A stretch of DNA of 64,000 bases from CAZMZW01 sp964571135 (GCA_964571135.1 CAZMZW010000007.1:93994-157993), one strand, 5' to 3'; shown: positions 42,329 through 51,886, counted from the first letter of the stretch. Numbers and translations are program-made. The notes: a model not told the origin generated them from the sequence alone.

Positions 42329-43168
42329 TCATTTCTTAGCCCAATTCTTGAAGATGCCTTTTCTGGGTGAAAATAAATAAGCTAACAGGAAAAACAGGGT
42401 GGCGGTCAATACAATGGTGGACCCGGATGCGATATTCAGATAATAAGAAATATATAATCCCACCAGGCTCGAAAGAGCGCCAAGCAGGGCAGCCAGTCCC
42501 ATCATTGCTGGAAGTCTTTGGGTGAGCAGGAAGGCAGTGGCGCCGGGTGTCACCAGCATGGCTGCCACCAGACCAACCCCGACGGTTTGCATGGAAGTGA
42601 CTATGGTCATTGCCAGCAGCACCAGTAATAAATTACGCAAGAATTGTACTGGCAGGCGCAGGGTGCTCGCCAGCAGAGGATCAAAGGTGATCACTATAAA
42701 GGGTTTGTAGCAGATCAAGGTGATGACCAGGATGACCACACCCAGGATTGCGGTAAGCCAAAGGTCGCTGGGACTCACCCCCAGTACATTTCCAAATAAA
42801 ATATGGCTGAGGTCCACCGCATAAGTGCGGATGGAGCTGATCAGCGCGATCCCCAGGGCCAGCGCGGCCGTGAACATGATGCTGATCGCCGTATCTTCTT
42901 TGATCGTCCCGCGTTGGGAAAACGCTCCAATCCCCAGAGCCACTACCACGGCAGCGATCAGAGCGCCGATTGTCAGGTTTCCTTTTAAAAGATAAGCTAT
43001 GGCAATACCAGGAAGGATGGCATGGGCCATGGCATCTCCCAAAAAAGCCATTGACCGCAGCACCACATAACAGCCAATGACTGAACACAGCACCCCCACC
43101 ATCACCGCAGCCAGAAGGCCGCGTCCCATAAATGCATAGGTCAAAGGATGAATAAACCAATCGATCAT
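42329..43168 (-). CDS. Metal ABC transporter permease (ZnuB/MntB type)
   Basis: 279 residues with eight or so helices. Family landmarks GCYVVLRSMAFLGDAMAHAI, LPGIAIAYLL and TVGVGLVAAMLVTPGATAFL. Forms the membrane channel of a zinc/manganese uptake system. It overlaps the ATPase gene by 4 bp. Confidence 0.93.
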   Translation of the reverse strand: MIDWFIHPLTYAFMGRGLLAAVMVGVLCSVIGCYVVLRSMAFLGDAMAHAILPGIAIAYLLKGNLTIGALIAAVVVALGIGAFSQRGTIKEDTAISIMFTAALALGIALISSIRTYAVDLSHILFGNVLGVSPSDLWLTAILGVVILVITLICYKPFIVITFDPLLASTLRLPVQFLRNLLLVLLAMTIVTSMQTVGVGLVAAMLVTPGATAFLLTQRLPAMMGLAALLGALSSLVGLYISYYLNIASGSTIVLTATLFFLLAYLFSPRKGIFKNWAKK

Positions 43169-43959
43169 CGTTTGCTCCCGATTTTATGATGGGATGGGGG
43201 GCGGCAGTCATCCGTGACCACTGCGCCATCCACCATCATGACTTTATCTGCAAAAGCGATGCGGATGTTTCGGCTGGAAAAGACCTGTTTGGGTGGTCCG
43301 AAGGCGATCAGGGATTTATTAAGTAAAAGTGCATGGTCAAAATATTGGATGGCCTGGTTGAGGTCATGGGTGGAGACCATCACGGTCACATTTTGTTTTT
43401 TCAGGTCATCCAGTAAAGCAAAAATTGCTTCCTGGGTGGGCGCATCGATCCCATTAAAGGGTTCATCGAGCAAGAGAATATGCGGTTCCTGGGCCAGGGC
43501 GCGGGCCAGAAAAACACGCTGCTGCTGCCCGCCAGAGAGGTCGCTGATGGAATGCTGTGCCAGGTCACTGATCTCAATTTGCTCAAGACTGCGCGCGACC
43601 GCTTTTCGATCCTGTTCGCTGGCTCTGCGCAGCCAACCCAGCCGCCCATAACGACCCATCATGACCACATCTTCCACGGTCACCGGAAAGTGCCAGTCGA
43701 TCTCCTCACGCTGCGGCACATAAGCCACGCAATCCTGGTGATTTCCCAGGGGTTGGCAGTGGATGCTGACATACCCGGAATGGATGGGCAGCTCACCCAC
43801 CAGGGCTTTAAAAAGAGTGGATTTTCCCGCCCCATTGGGTCCAACCACAGCCACCCTGGCACCTTCCGGGATTTGGAGGGATAAATTCTCGATGGCAGGC
43901 GCACCATCATACAGGATGGTGAGATGATCGATATCGATTCGGGCTGGTTGCGGATTCAT
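43165..43959 (-). CDS. Metal ABC transporter ATP-binding protein
   Basis: 264 residues. Walker A GPNGAGKST, signature LSGGQQQRVFLARALA, Walker B ILLLDEPFNGID, H-loop STHDL. Energises the zinc/manganese importer. Overlaps both neighbours by 4 bp, so one transcript and coupled translation. Confidence 0.95.
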   Translation of the reverse strand: MNPQPARIDIDHLTILYDGAPAIENLSLQIPEGARVAVVGPNGAGKSTLFKALVGELPIHSGYVSIHCQPLGNHQDCVAYVPQREEIDWHFPVTVEDVVMMGRYGRLGWLRRASEQDRKAVARSLEQIEISDLAQHSISDLSGGQQQRVFLARALAQEPHILLLDEPFNGIDAPTQEAIFALLDDLKKQNVTVMVSTHDLNQAIQYFDHALLLNKSLIAFGPPKQVFSSRNIRIAFADKVMMVDGAVVTDDCRPPSHHKIGSKR

Positions 43960-44840
43960 TGGAGTGCACTCACAATTATGGATATATTATATTTCATCAT
44001 CGTGATGTAATCAGGAGCCGGGCCATCCGCCAGGCTGAGGGATTCACTGTACAGCTGGGTGACTACCTTGGCTTTTGTCTCGGAGGCGATCTGCGCTGCC
44101 AGTTGAGGGTTATTGCCCACATCCAGAAAGATCACTCTGGCTGTTGTGGAACGGATCGCGTCGGTTAATTGAGCCAATTGCTGCGCTGAAGGGGATGCAT
44201 CCGGGCTCAGGCTGGGGATGAGCGATCCGACAATTTGAAATCCATACCGGGCTGCAAAATATCCCAGTGTTTCATGATTGGTCACCAGCAGGCGCTGGGA
44301 TGGTGGGATCTCGCTCACCTTATACTGGATCCAAGTATCCAGTTGCTTCAACTGTTCAATATAAGCCGCGGCATTGGCAGCATAGATCGCTTTTCCTTGT
44401 GGGTCAAGAGAGGTCAGGGCATCCTGGATGTTATTGACATAGGTGATGAGGTTGTTTGGATCCAGCCAGAAATGGGGATCCCCGTTATTGCTTTGCAGCC
44501 CGGCAGACGCTTCGATGATCTTCTTGCTTCCGCCAATATTGGTAAATATTCCTTTCAGCCATTCCTCCAACCCATTTCCGCTGATAATGAGCAAGTCGCA
44601 ATCGGCCACTTTAGCCATTTCCCTTGGTGTGGGTTCAAATGAATGCGGGTCAAGCCCGGCCGGGATCAGGGCATCCACTTTGGTGCGGTCGCCGCCTACC
44701 TGTTGAGCAATATCCGCCAGGAAGGATTCTGCTGCTATAACCTTGATGCCATTTGTGGATGTAGAAATTATCGCTGCCTGGCAGGCAATAGCAAATACTA
44801 AAAGAAAAATCATGGATGGAAAAAGACCAAATTTTCTCAT
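43956..44840 (-). CDS. Metal ABC transporter substrate-binding lipoprotein (ZnuA/MntA type)
   Basis: The start at MRKFGLFPSM fits the signal best; a TTG at 44903 is less likely. Lipobox VFAIACQ. Cluster A-I metal ligands are visible: His in AGLDPHSFEPTPRE, His in NGDPHFWLDP, His in TNHETLGYFAARYG, and Asp in FLDVGNNPQLAAQ. No His-rich zinc loop, so Mn or Zn cannot be separated. It is the first gene of the importer operon, divergent from a Crp/Fnr regulator. Confidence 0.92.
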   Translation of the reverse strand: MRKFGLFPSMIFLLVFAIACQAAIISTSTNGIKVIAAESFLADIAQQVGGDRTKVDALIPAGLDPHSFEPTPREMAKVADCDLLIISGNGLEEWLKGIFTNIGGSKKIIEASAGLQSNNGDPHFWLDPNNLITYVNNIQDALTSLDPQGKAIYAANAAAYIEQLKQLDTWIQYKVSEIPPSQRLLVTNHETLGYFAARYGFQIVGSLIPSLSPDASPSAQQLAQLTDAIRSTTARVIFLDVGNNPQLAAQIASETKAKVVTQLYSESLSLADGPAPDYITMMKYNISIIVSALQ

Positions 44841-44976
44841 GAGATGATGATTATAAAAGAGTTTTTTGGATCCGGATTTATACTTGAAAGTTTGAAAACG
44901 CAAGCGTAAGCCTTTCTCAAGTTTTTGGTTAACCTCCCGCCTATTATTTTTAGAATTTACCAGCTAAAATTAAAGG

Positions 44977-45648
44977 ATGAATTCAGATCTTTTTCAGAAC
45001 CTCAGTCATTTGCCTTCATTTTCTGCTCTGTCAATAGCTGATCTGAAAAAGATATCCGCATCTGCCATTCATAAAACCCTGCCCCCCGGGGAAATTGTTC
45101 TGCATGAGGGTGATGAATCCGAATCAGCTTACTTTGTCCTTTCTGGAAAATTGGAAGTTTTTCGTCTGGCTCTTTCCGGAAGGGAACAGGTGCTGGCATC
45201 GCTTTCTGCGGGTCAGGGTTTCAATACTGCCCCCTTTTTCCTGGAAGAAAAACATAACCCTGCAAGTGTGCGTACCCTGGAGAAAGCTGAATTGATGGCC
45301 ATCCCCGCCAATCAGTTTTTAGCATTACTGAGTGAGATTCCGGATTTTAATCGGTTGGTGATGCGCGATTATTCAGAGCGCCTTAAACAGCTCACCAATA
45401 AAGTGGAGGACCTGGGTCTTTATTCTGTCCGCGCGCGCCTGGTGCGCTTTATTCTGGAACAGGCGAATCAAAAAGAGATTCCCTCCCGATGGACGCAAGA
45501 CGAAATTGCCAGTCATATTGGCACGGTCCGCGATGTGGTTGGCCGCAGTTTACGCAGCCTGGAACAAGAAGGACTCATTCAAATGCAGCGCCAACGAATC
45601 CACTTGTTGGACCGCGCGGGGTTGGAAAAGATCGCTCATTCCGAATAA
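44977..45648 (+). CDS. Crp/Fnr-family regulator
   Basis: 223 residues. N-terminal cNMP-like domain (LPPGEIVLHEGDESESAYFV, LSGKLEVFRLALSGREQVLA) and a C-terminal Crp-type HTH (WTQDEIASHIGTVRDVVGRS, LRSLEQEGLIQMQRQRIHLL). No Cys cluster for an Fnr-type iron-sulfur centre, so it may bind a nucleotide, haem or other effector. It precedes a ferredoxin and a DUF438 protein, which suggests control of anaerobic or nitrosative functions (inference). Confidence 0.9.
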   Translation: MNSDLFQNLSHLPSFSALSIADLKKISASAIHKTLPPGEIVLHEGDESESAYFVLSGKLEVFRLALSGREQVLASLSAGQGFNTAPFFLEEKHNPASVRTLEKAELMAIPANQFLALLSEIPDFNRLVMRDYSERLKQLTNKVEDLGLYSVRARLVRFILEQANQKEIPSRWTQDEIASHIGTVRDVVGRSLRSLEQEGLIQMQRQRIHLLDRAGLEKIAHSE

Positions 45649-45723
45649 TGCATTATTAAGACTTTAGTCGTAGTCGTTGGGTGCTCTGGCTGGTATCCTG
45701 ATGGTGTACCAGGAGCCCAACGA

Positions 45724-45924
45724 ATGGATTTAATTCTGCCGGTGATCGATCGTAAAAAATGCACCCTATGCGGCATTTGTATTGATGAATGCAAAACGCA
45801 TGCGCTCGCCATTAATGAGGAACAGGTTATTATTGCTAAACCTGATTTATGTAATTATTGCGCGGATTGCGAAGGAGGTTGTCCACAGGGTGCCATTCGG
45901 GTGGAATTTGAATTTCATTGGTAG
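45724..45924 (+). CDS. Small 2[4Fe-4S] ferredoxin-like protein
   Basis: 66 residues. CTLCGICIDEC and CNYCADCEGGCP give two cluster motifs, the first with one ligand displaced (ECKTHA for a typical C...CP). Likely an electron carrier for the neighbouring DUF438 protein. It lies 19 bp before it on the same strand. Confidence 0.88.
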   Translation: MDLILPVIDRKKCTLCGICIDECKTHALAINEEQVIIAKPDLCNYCADCEGGCPQGAIRVEFEFHW

Positions 45925-45943
45925 TCATTTAAATGGAGGATTG

Positions 45944-47188
45944 ATGAGCGAATATATTGACAATGTTTCAAAAAGAAAAGAGCAGCTTAAACAGGCGCTG
46001 AAAAAACTCCATGAGGGCACGCCTCTGGAAGAATTGCGGGCAGAATTTACCGATGTTCTGCAAAATGCCAGTGCCGGGGAGATTGCTCAGATTGAGCAAT
46101 CCCTCATCCAGGAAGGACTGCCGGTGGAGGAGATCCAGAACCTGTGTGATATTCATGTATCCCTCTTCCGTGAAGGATTGGATAAACAGTCCACTCCGGA
46201 TATGCAGCCGGGTCACCCGCTCTACACATTTCGTGCGGAAAATGAGCTCGCCAGCCTGGTGCTTAATGAGGTCAAGGCCGCCATTGTAAATTTCAAGGTC
46301 AACCCTTCTGCGGAAGTGCGTACCAGGGTATCTGAAAAGCTGCAAAAATTGATGGAATTTGAAAAACACTACGCGCGCAAGGAAAATTACCTGTTCCCCT
46401 ATCTGGAGAAATACCAGTTCACCGGTCCTTCCTCGGTAATGTGGGGCATCCAGGATGATATCCGCAAGGGATGGAAGGCAATGCGGGCAACCTTGCAGTC
46501 TCCGGCGCTGCCAACCGCTGCGATGGCAGCCGACCTTGAAAAGACCTTTGCTCCTATAGAAAACACCATTCGCGAAATGTTCTATAAGGAAGACCGTATC
46601 CTGTTTCCAGCGTCGCTGGAACGATTGACCCAGAAGGATTGGGAGGATATGTATGACCAGGAATCCGAAATAGGTTTTTGTTACGTTACGCGCGGTAAGC
46701 AATGGCGTACAACCGCTGTCTCCCAATCTGCTGAAGATAAACTAAAATTAGATCAGACCCAAAAAGGAAAGGAACATCCCATGACTTCAGTACCCTTAAA
46801 AACAGGCGCACTCACTCCTGAGCAGTTGAGCATGATGCTGACCACTCTGCCTTTGGATATTGCTTATGTGGATGAAAATGACACAGTCCTTTTTTATTCC
46901 GAGACCAAGGATCGTATCTTCCGCCGCACCCCGGCAGTGATTGGCCGCAAGGTGCAAAATTGCCATCCGCCGGCGAGTGTCCATAAGGTGGTTAAGATCC
47001 TCGAGGATTTTCGTGCAGGAAAACGCGATAAAGCCGAATTCTGGATCCAGATGAACGGCAAGTTCATCCATATCAGCTATTATGCTATCCGGGAAGCACA
47101 GGGCACTTATCGTGGCACACTGGAGGTCACTCAAGACCTGACTCATTTGCGCGAGATCCAGGGTGAGAAGAGATTGTTGGAAGATTAA
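45944..47188 (+). CDS. DUF438 protein with hemerythrin-like and PAS-like parts
   Basis: The start at MSEYIDN follows GGAGG; 414 residues. The DUF438 N-terminal region (KLHEGTPLEELRAEFTDVL) is followed by a hemerythrin-like helical part (HPLYTFRAENELASL, FEKHYARKENYLFPYLEKY, MFYKEDRILFPASLERL) with conserved His and Glu, and a C-terminal PAS-like part (VDENDTVLFYSETKDRIF, RRTPAVIGRKVQNCHPPASV). Relatives occur in anaerobes with NO- or oxygen-responsive genes. Probably a sensor or a repair protein for iron centres; function is inferred. Confidence 0.9.
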   Translation: MSEYIDNVSKRKEQLKQALKKLHEGTPLEELRAEFTDVLQNASAGEIAQIEQSLIQEGLPVEEIQNLCDIHVSLFREGLDKQSTPDMQPGHPLYTFRAENELASLVLNEVKAAIVNFKVNPSAEVRTRVSEKLQKLMEFEKHYARKENYLFPYLEKYQFTGPSSVMWGIQDDIRKGWKAMRATLQSPALPTAAMAADLEKTFAPIENTIREMFYKEDRILFPASLERLTQKDWEDMYDQESEIGFCYVTRGKQWRTTAVSQSAEDKLKLDQTQKGKEHPMTSVPLKTGALTPEQLSMMLTTLPLDIAYVDENDTVLFYSETKDRIFRRTPAVIGRKVQNCHPPASVHKVVKILEDFRAGKRDKAEFWIQMNGKFIHISYYAIREAQGTYRGTLEVTQDLTHLREIQGEKRLLED

Positions 47189-47251
47189 AGTAAATGAAAT
47201 GAGCATCTAAACTTCTGGCTTCATAATCTTAATCACGCTTTTATCTGATGA

Positions 47252-47285
47252 AAAAGAGGCATTTACTTATGTCCTCTTTTTTTTT
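47252..47285 (+). terminator. Intrinsic terminator
   Basis: AAAAGAGG (47252-47259) pairs with CCTCTTTT (47273-47280), followed by a long T run. Ends the Crp/ferredoxin/DUF438 transcript. Confidence 0.8.
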
Positions 47286-47355
47286 ATTGATAATTCTCTT
47301 ACGCAATTGATGTCCTGAAGAGGTTATGATTGTCTGGTAAATATGGAGGTATAAA

Positions 47356-47757
47356 ATGGACAAGTCCCAGACTGATCTATTCAATACTTATCTTGACCTT
47401 TTCAGTAAGAAATCTTTTGCCAATGTTGCCACAATAATGAAGGATGGCAGCCCGCAGGTCACCCCCGTGTGGGTGGATTATGATGGGGAAAACATTCTGA
47501 TTAATACCTCCAGGGGAAGGCAAAAGATGAAAAATATTAAACGAGACCCGCGTGTGGCGCTTTCCATTCAAGATCCGGATAATCCCTATCGAAAATTACT
47601 TGTCCGCGGGCGTGTGGTGGAAGAGACCGAACAGGGTGCGGATGAGCATATTGATAAATTAGCCAAAAAATATACCGGGGCTGATACCTACCAGAACCGT
47701 ACGCCGGGTATGGTGAGAGTGATTTTGAAGGTCAAACCCGAACATGTTTCACGGTGA
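47356..47757 (+). CDS. PPOX-class (F420-type) split-barrel protein
   Basis: 133 residues with ribosome site GGAGG. FANVATIMKDGSPQVTPVWV and GENILINTSRGRQKMKNIKR, then RVALSIQDPDNPYR, are typical of the pyridoxamine-oxidase-like split barrel. The branch is generally annotated as PPOX-class F420-dependent; cofactor use is not proven by sequence. Small-molecule reductase of unknown substrate. Confidence 0.88.
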   Translation: MDKSQTDLFNTYLDLFSKKSFANVATIMKDGSPQVTPVWVDYDGENILINTSRGRQKMKNIKRDPRVALSIQDPDNPYRKLLVRGRVVEETEQGADEHIDKLAKKYTGADTYQNRTPGMVRVILKVKPEHVSR

Positions 47758-47850
47758 AAGTAGAATAATTTTATAATTGCACTCGATTTTCCAAAAAAAA
47801 CCGCTATGGTAAACTTACGGAGCAAAATTTAAAAGCGAGAGAAATAAATC

Positions 47851-48957
47851 ATGAGAGCTGTTTTTCCATTTACCGCAATTGTTGGACAGGAGCGCATGAA
47901 GCGTGCCCTGATCTTAAATGCTGTCGATCCCAGGATTGGGGGCGTACTGATCCGTGGAGAACGCGGTACAGCCAAGTCAACAGCTGCCCGTGCGCTGGCA
48001 GCCCTGCTGCCTTCAGTGAAAGTAGTGAGCGACTGCCGATTTTCTTGCGATCCGGATAAACCGGAAAGTTTATGCACGGAATGCCGCGAACGGGTAGCCA
48101 AAGGTGAGGTTTTACCTGTTGCCACCCGCCGCACGCCTTTCATTGATTTGCCGGTTTCTGCTACCGAAGACCGGGTGGTGGGTACTTTGGATATTGAATC
48201 CGCCATCCAGAAAGGCGAACGCAAATTTGAACCTGGCATTCTGGCTGCAGCCAATCGCGGTTTGCTTTACATCGATGAGGTCAACCTGTTGGATGACCAT
48301 GTGGTGGACGTCCTGTTGGATAGCGCTGCCATGGGGATGAACTTTGTGGAACGGGAAGGGATTTCCTTTGTCCATCCCGCTCGTTTTATTTTGGTCGGCA
48401 CCATGAACCCGGAGGAAGGTGAGCTGCGTCCTCAGTTGTTGGACCGCTTTGCCCTGTCTGTGGAGATTCGCGGCATCCGCACTCCCCGTGAACGTGTTGA
48501 AATTATGGAACGCAATCTTGGCTTTGAACGTGATGGCGAGGCATTCCGGCAGGAATGGCTTCCGCGCGAGGAAGAACTTTCCCGTCGCATTGAGAAAGGG
48601 CGTAATCTGGTGGATCAGGTCACTCACACCAGCCGTGATTTATTAGCAATCGCTGCATTAACCTCGTCCATGAATGTGGAAGGCCACCGCTCCGACCTGG
48701 TGATCCTCAAATCTGCCCGCGCTCAGGCTGCGTTTGATGGCCGTACCTCCATCACTGACCTGGATATCGCTCTTACGGCTGAACTGGCTTTGCTCCACCG
48801 CATTAAGGGTGGCCCTTTCCTGCAGACCGAGATCGGGGTTGAAGAATTGCGTGAACGGATCGAACACCTGGTGGGTTCAAGCGGCGAAACAGAATCCGAG
48901 CCGGATCAGTCCAAGGAACCGATCCAGGAGGAAGAAAATAACCCAAAAAAAGTGTGA
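47851..48957 (+). CDS. Mg/Co-chelatase-type AAA+ ATPase (BchI-like)
   Basis: 368 residues. Walker A GERGTAKST, Walker B LLYIDEVNLL, sensor GTMNPEEGELRPQLLDRF. The insertion CRFSCDP...LCTECRERV carries four cysteines, as in BchI/CobS-like ATPases. It is the motor of a metal-insertion complex or of a MoxR-like chaperone. It overlaps the VWA gene next to it; no large BchH/CobN-type subunit is in the window. Confidence 0.85.
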   Translation: MRAVFPFTAIVGQERMKRALILNAVDPRIGGVLIRGERGTAKSTAARALAALLPSVKVVSDCRFSCDPDKPESLCTECRERVAKGEVLPVATRRTPFIDLPVSATEDRVVGTLDIESAIQKGERKFEPGILAAANRGLLYIDEVNLLDDHVVDVLLDSAAMGMNFVEREGISFVHPARFILVGTMNPEEGELRPQLLDRFALSVEIRGIRTPRERVEIMERNLGFERDGEAFRQEWLPREEELSRRIEKGRNLVDQVTHTSRDLLAIAALTSSMNVEGHRSDLVILKSARAQAAFDGRTSITDLDIALTAELALLHRIKGGPFLQTEIGVEELRERIEHLVGSSGETESEPDQSKEPIQEEENNPKKV

Positions 48958-49937
48958 TGGGGGACGAAGCGGGTGAAACCTCCAGCTCAAATGAAAAAGA
49001 GGTCCCGGTTCCCCCCCAGAATATCTTTGACCAGCGAAAAGCCAACTGGTGGGAGGGTGGCAATAAAGTAAAGGTAGGCGAGAAGTTCACTCCGCGCCGC
49101 CTGGATACTCCGCTGGATAAAATGGTGCGCTCGTATGGCGGGCGCCGTTCCCGTACCCAGACTGAAAAAAAACGTGGACGTTATGTGCAATCCCGCCCGG
49201 CCAATGGTGATCCATTTGACCTGGCTTTTGATGCCACCTTGCGCGCTGCCGCCCCTTTTCAACAAGAACGAAAAAAGAAAAATAAAAGTATTGCCCTGCA
49301 TGTCAAGCCGCGCGATTATATGCGCAAGGTTCGGGTGCGGCGGGCAGCCAACCTGATCCTCTTCCTGGTGGATGCCTCCTGGTCAATGGCAGTCGCGGAG
49401 CGGATGAGCGCTACCAAGGGTGCTATTCTATCCCTCCTGACTGATGCTTATCAGAGGCGTGACCGGGTCGGATTGATCGTTTTTCAAAAAGACCGTGCCA
49501 CTTTGGTGCTGCCGCCCACCAGCAGTGTGCAGCTTGCCCACCGTGCTCTTACCAATATCCCCGTGGGAGGAAAGACCCCGCTTGCGGCAGGACTCCAGAT
49601 GGCGCATGAAGTATTGCAACGCGAATCGATGTTGCATCCGGATGTCCGCCCTCTGCTGATCGTCCTGACCGATGGTGCCGGGAATGTCTCCCTGGGTTCT
49701 ATGCCGCCGCTGGAGGAAGCCTACCAGATTTCTAGTCAGATTGCCATGGCAGAGATCCATTCCATTGTGATTAATATGGAAGCGCAAACGTATGACCAGG
49801 GATTGTCCTCAACACTTGCCGAAAAGCTTAAATCTCCCTGCCTGAGCATATCGGAACTGAAAGCCGAACACCTTTACCTGGCAGTCAGGCAGGCGAGTAA
49901 TGAGATGCAAAATGAACAGAGTAAAACCGTTAGATGA
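48957..49937 (+). CDS. VWA-domain protein (chelatase D subunit C-terminal type)
   Basis: ATG 48957 overlaps the stop of the ATPase gene (TGATG); GTG 48954 is possible. About 326 residues. A basic, Arg/Lys-rich linker is followed by a VWA domain with the MIDAS residues DASWS, the Thr in GGKTPLAAGL, and the LTDGAGN aspartate. The short form lacks the AAA+ half of full BchD. It should assemble with the AAA+ partner. Confidence 0.85.
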   Translation: MGDEAGETSSSNEKEVPVPPQNIFDQRKANWWEGGNKVKVGEKFTPRRLDTPLDKMVRSYGGRRSRTQTEKKRGRYVQSRPANGDPFDLAFDATLRAAAPFQQERKKKNKSIALHVKPRDYMRKVRVRRAANLILFLVDASWSMAVAERMSATKGAILSLLTDAYQRRDRVGLIVFQKDRATLVLPPTSSVQLAHRALTNIPVGGKTPLAAGLQMAHEVLQRESMLHPDVRPLLIVLTDGAGNVSLGSMPPLEEAYQISSQIAMAEIHSIVINMEAQTYDQGLSSTLAEKLKSPCLSISELKAEHLYLAVRQASNEMQNEQSKTVR

Positions 49938-50007
49938 GATGGCCATTCAATGGTAATATAATCTGGAATGAGACCTTAATCTTCCACCGGGATGGGAAGC
50001 GCTGATT

Positions 50008-50340
50008 ATGCCTAAATCGAATCAACCCAAGAAGAATATTAAACCAACAAAAGCAGGTTTGCAATGGAATTTTCAAAACCTTATTTTTATTGGTGTACTG
50101 GTTATTTTTGCGGTCAGTGTGATCTGGAGTGATTCTATTTCTCGTTTGTTCAGCGGGTTCAACTTGCAGGATAAAACCCTGGTACCTACCCCAACCACTT
50201 TGTTTGGAACTCCAACCCCGCTCCCTGCCGAATATTTGACAAGTTCAGACCAGACGAACGGGATATTACTGGGGGTAATGATCCTGGGTATTATCATCAT
50301 TGCCGGGACGATCGGTATTCTAATCCGCGATAGATCCTAA
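50008..50340 (+). CDS. Membrane protein with two helices, unknown
   Basis: 110 residues. FQNLIFIGVLVIFAVSVIWS and ILLGVMILGIIIIAGTIGIL flank a Thr/Pro-rich loop (TPTTLFGTPTPLPAEY), the same composition as the lipoprotein linkers of this organism. N-terminus rich in Lys/Asn. Nothing more can be said of its role. Confidence 0.65.
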   Translation: MPKSNQPKKNIKPTKAGLQWNFQNLIFIGVLVIFAVSVIWSDSISRLFSGFNLQDKTLVPTPTTLFGTPTPLPAEYLTSSDQTNGILLGVMILGIIIIAGTIGILIRDRS

Positions 50341-50459
50341 AGCTTGATTGGTCAGTGATTCAATTTTCCCTCCGGTTAATCACGGGGTTTTTTGCGCGCT
50401 GGCACAACCATTTTCCATTTCATGCGTAAATATGATGTAAAAATTTTCAAGGAGTTATT

Positions 50460-51866
50460 ATGCAAAAAAAATCAATTTTTAAAAAGGGTTGGCTGATTAC
50501 CATTGCCCTCACTCTGGTGCTGATGTTTGGTTTGGTTGGAACAGTACATGCAGCTGAGTTTATTCCAGAAGGTACGATCCCAGCCGGAAAGATCATTGAT
50601 GATGATGTCTTTCTGGCTGCTGATTCTGTGTCGATGGATGGCACAGTCAACGGAATGCTTGTCGCTGCCGGCAAAATCGTCACGATCAATGGAAACGTAC
50701 ATGGGGATGTCTTGCTCATGGGCGAGACTGTGATAGTGTCAAACGGTGCAGTCATCGACGGCAACCTTTTCACTGCGGCTGCCACGGTGATTGTGGATGG
50801 GAAAGTGAGTGGTTCTGTGTTTGGGGGCAGCTCTTCCGCCGAGTTGAAGGAAAATGCAGCCATCGGACGCAATCTTTATTATGGCGGTTACAGTCTTACA
50901 ACCAAAACCGGCTCCATGGTTGGAACGGATCTATTCACCGGGGCATACCAGGCGATCCTTTCCGGTTCTGTTACGCGGGATGCCAAAATTGGTGCAGGTG
51001 CCATCGAACTGAATGGATCGATTGGCCGAAACGCTGTCTTTAATGTGGGCCATGATCAATCCGCTCGGGATCCTGAACAATGGTTCTCATATGCTCCTGG
51101 AAAACAATATTTTCCGCCTGCCATTCCGGCCGGGATCCGTATGTCCAGTACTGCAAAGATCAATGGCAATCTGGCTTTCACCAGTGATAACGACCAATCT
51201 GTAACCTTCAAGCCGTCCACATCCGGGACGATCCAGTATCAAACCCCTGTCCCGATGGATGTTCGCAGCGGTTCCCAGTATCAGACTCGCCGTGGGAATG
51301 CATCTTTCGGTGGGTTCTCCCTGTTCGCAGGAGCACAACGCTTTATTACTCTGCTGATCCTGGGTGCACTGGCAATTTGGCTGTTGTTAAAACCTTTCAA
51401 GAAAACCATTGATGCCGGTATTCAAAAGCCGTTGAATTCGGCTGGCTGGGGTTTCATCGTGATTGCTGTGGGATTCCTCGCTTTCCTTGTCATCCCCTTG
51501 GTCTTTGTGTTGATGGCAATCTTGCTGGGTTTTCTCTCACTGGGTGGGCTGCTGTTTGCCTGGCTGGGGGTTGTGGGTAGTGCGATCCTGTTGATCACAC
51601 TGGCTTTCCTTTTTGTGGTGTTCACTGTGAGCAAGCTGATCGCCCTTTACATGGCTGGCAAGTGGCTGAGCGGGCATCTGTTCCCGAAATCAGCCGATAA
51701 TCCCTGGGTGATCCTGATTGTTGGAGTCTCCCTCTATGTGCTCTTGACCATGATCCCCGTTGTAGGCTGGCTGGTTGGCATGGCTGCAGCTCTGGTGGGA
51801 ACTGGTTCATTATGGCTGGCAGTTCGCAATCACCGTGAAGCTGCCAAAATAGTCCCGGTTAGTTAA
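50460..51866 (+). CDS. Bactofilin-like exported protein with C-terminal membrane domain
   Basis: 468 residues with ribosome site AAGGAG. A cleavable signal (LVGTVHAAEF) precedes a beta-helix-like repeat region typical of polymer-forming cytoskeletal (bactofilin-like) sequences: IIDDDVFLAADSVSMDGTVN, VTINGNVHGDVLLMGETVIV, IVDGKVSGSVFGG. Four hydrophobic helices follow from residue 290 (FITLLILGALAIWLLLKPF onwards). Having the beta-helix outside the membrane is unusual for bactofilins, which act in the cytoplasm; it probably forms an envelope scaffold. Confidence 0.82.
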   Translation: MQKKSIFKKGWLITIALTLVLMFGLVGTVHAAEFIPEGTIPAGKIIDDDVFLAADSVSMDGTVNGMLVAAGKIVTINGNVHGDVLLMGETVIVSNGAVIDGNLFTAAATVIVDGKVSGSVFGGSSSAELKENAAIGRNLYYGGYSLTTKTGSMVGTDLFTGAYQAILSGSVTRDAKIGAGAIELNGSIGRNAVFNVGHDQSARDPEQWFSYAPGKQYFPPAIPAGIRMSSTAKINGNLAFTSDNDQSVTFKPSTSGTIQYQTPVPMDVRSGSQYQTRRGNASFGGFSLFAGAQRFITLLILGALAIWLLLKPFKKTIDAGIQKPLNSAGWGFIVIAVGFLAFLVIPLVFVLMAILLGFLSLGGLLFAWLGVVGSAILLITLAFLFVVFTVSKLIALYMAGKWLSGHLFPKSADNPWVILIVGVSLYVLLTMIPVVGWLVGMAAALVGTGSLWLAVRNHREAAKIVPVS

Positions 51867-51886
51867 TTTGATCTTTCATTAATATC

